DNA from: Aeromonas fluvialis
GTDB lineage: Bacteria; Pseudomonadota; Gammaproteobacteria; Enterobacterales; Aeromonadaceae
Assembly: GCF_000819885.1 (NCBI RefSeq)
Contig: NZ_CDBO01000016.1
Coordinates: 1 to 48,738, forward strand
DNA: 48,738 nt
Direction of reading: 5' to 3'
Part shown: positions 48,655 through 48,738 of the stretch, one piece after another
Layout: every line of letters begins with the position of its first letter
Position numbering within the stretch: position 1 is the stretch's first letter
Notes under the pieces: generated by a model
Told to the model about the DNA's origin: nothing
Database searches by the model: none
The model's input: the letters and a program-made list of their open reading frames with translations, nothing else
Made by a program: the position numbers and the translations under genes

Positions 48655-48738
48655 AACTAACGCCCAATTAAGTGGTGAACAACGCACTGACCAAGCCGCT
48701 GCATTGCACCATAAAACACTTCCTGATTACCCATGACC
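48655..48738 (-). repeat. Integron attC site C (partial, cut by the window edge)
   Basis: On the minus strand the site ends CACCACTTAATTGGGCGTTAG, with GGGCGTTA shared with site B. Towards the window edge AAGTG and GGTG can pair with CACC and CACTT. The 5' outer box is not identifiable before the edge. It marks the end of another cassette upstream of the Mrr-like gene. Confidence 0.65.

Overview
The window is a GC-rich gammaproteobacterial chromosome segment that reads as Aeromonas. The evidence is gene content and order: an Escherichia-like block hrpB-mrcB / thpR-sfsA-dksA-gluQ-pcnB-folK-panB-panC, a Vibrio/Aeromonas-like hpt-litR pair, barA / rlmD-relA-mazG-pyrG-eno, and a terminal low-GC stretch with integron attC sites. 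The species cannot be fixed from sequence reading alone. No rRNA, tRNA, CRISPR array or prophage was seen.

Region by region. (1) 1-700: a broken Y1/HUH transposase with degenerate terminal inverted repeats. (2) 749-1609: a TIGR03899-like gene with a C9/A7 homopolymer near its start. (3) 1672-5668: a six-gene minus-strand zinc-uptake-type operon (YtfJ-like, small His/Cys-rich exported protein, ZrgA-like DUF2796 protein, ABC ATPase, ABC permease, DUF3299 protein). A near-consensus Zur operator precedes it and a strong terminator follows it. (4) 5856-10300: two exported proteins of unknown function, ppa, an HD-GYP response regulator and a VOC protein. (5) 10358-22740: cell-wall, RNA-processing, stringent-response, folate and pantothenate genes. 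Points of note are a conserved AUU start on pcnB, a TTG/TGA overlap at thpR-sfsA, and three 89-bp tandem repeats between gluQ and pcnB. (6) 22741-31015: a possible structured RNA, the yadGH ABC exporter, hpt, the quorum-sensing master regulator litR, ubiX, mpl, a PAP2 protein lacking one motif residue, galE and hcr. (7) 31127-37917: hcp with a perfect FNR box, dps, an AmiD-type amidase, a YehS-like gene, and barA. barA is preceded by a 27-codon ORF that duplicates its own N-terminus and overlaps its start codon. (8) 37994-46672: rlmD, relA, mazG, pyrG, eno and an alpha/beta hydrolase. (9) 46817-48738: an AT-rich integron cassette array read on the minus strand. It has two complete cassettes and part of a third attC. 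One cassette carries a zinc-ribbon/membrane protein pair, the other an Mrr-like nuclease that looks like a type IV restriction enzyme.

How the genes fit together. Most of the window is core metabolism and stress physiology: (p)ppGpp synthesis (relA) and its partner dksA, nucleotide-pool control (mazG, pyrG, ppa, hpt), Csr-pathway signalling (barA), quorum sensing (litR), nitrosative stress (hcp-hcr), peptidoglycan synthesis and recycling (mrcB, mpl, amiD) and zinc scavenging. The accessory parts are the transposase remnant and the cassette array. The signals most worth testing are the duplicated barA leader ORF, the overlapping micro-ORFs in the 89-bp repeats, the structured-RNA candidate at 22883-22970, and the cassette genes.
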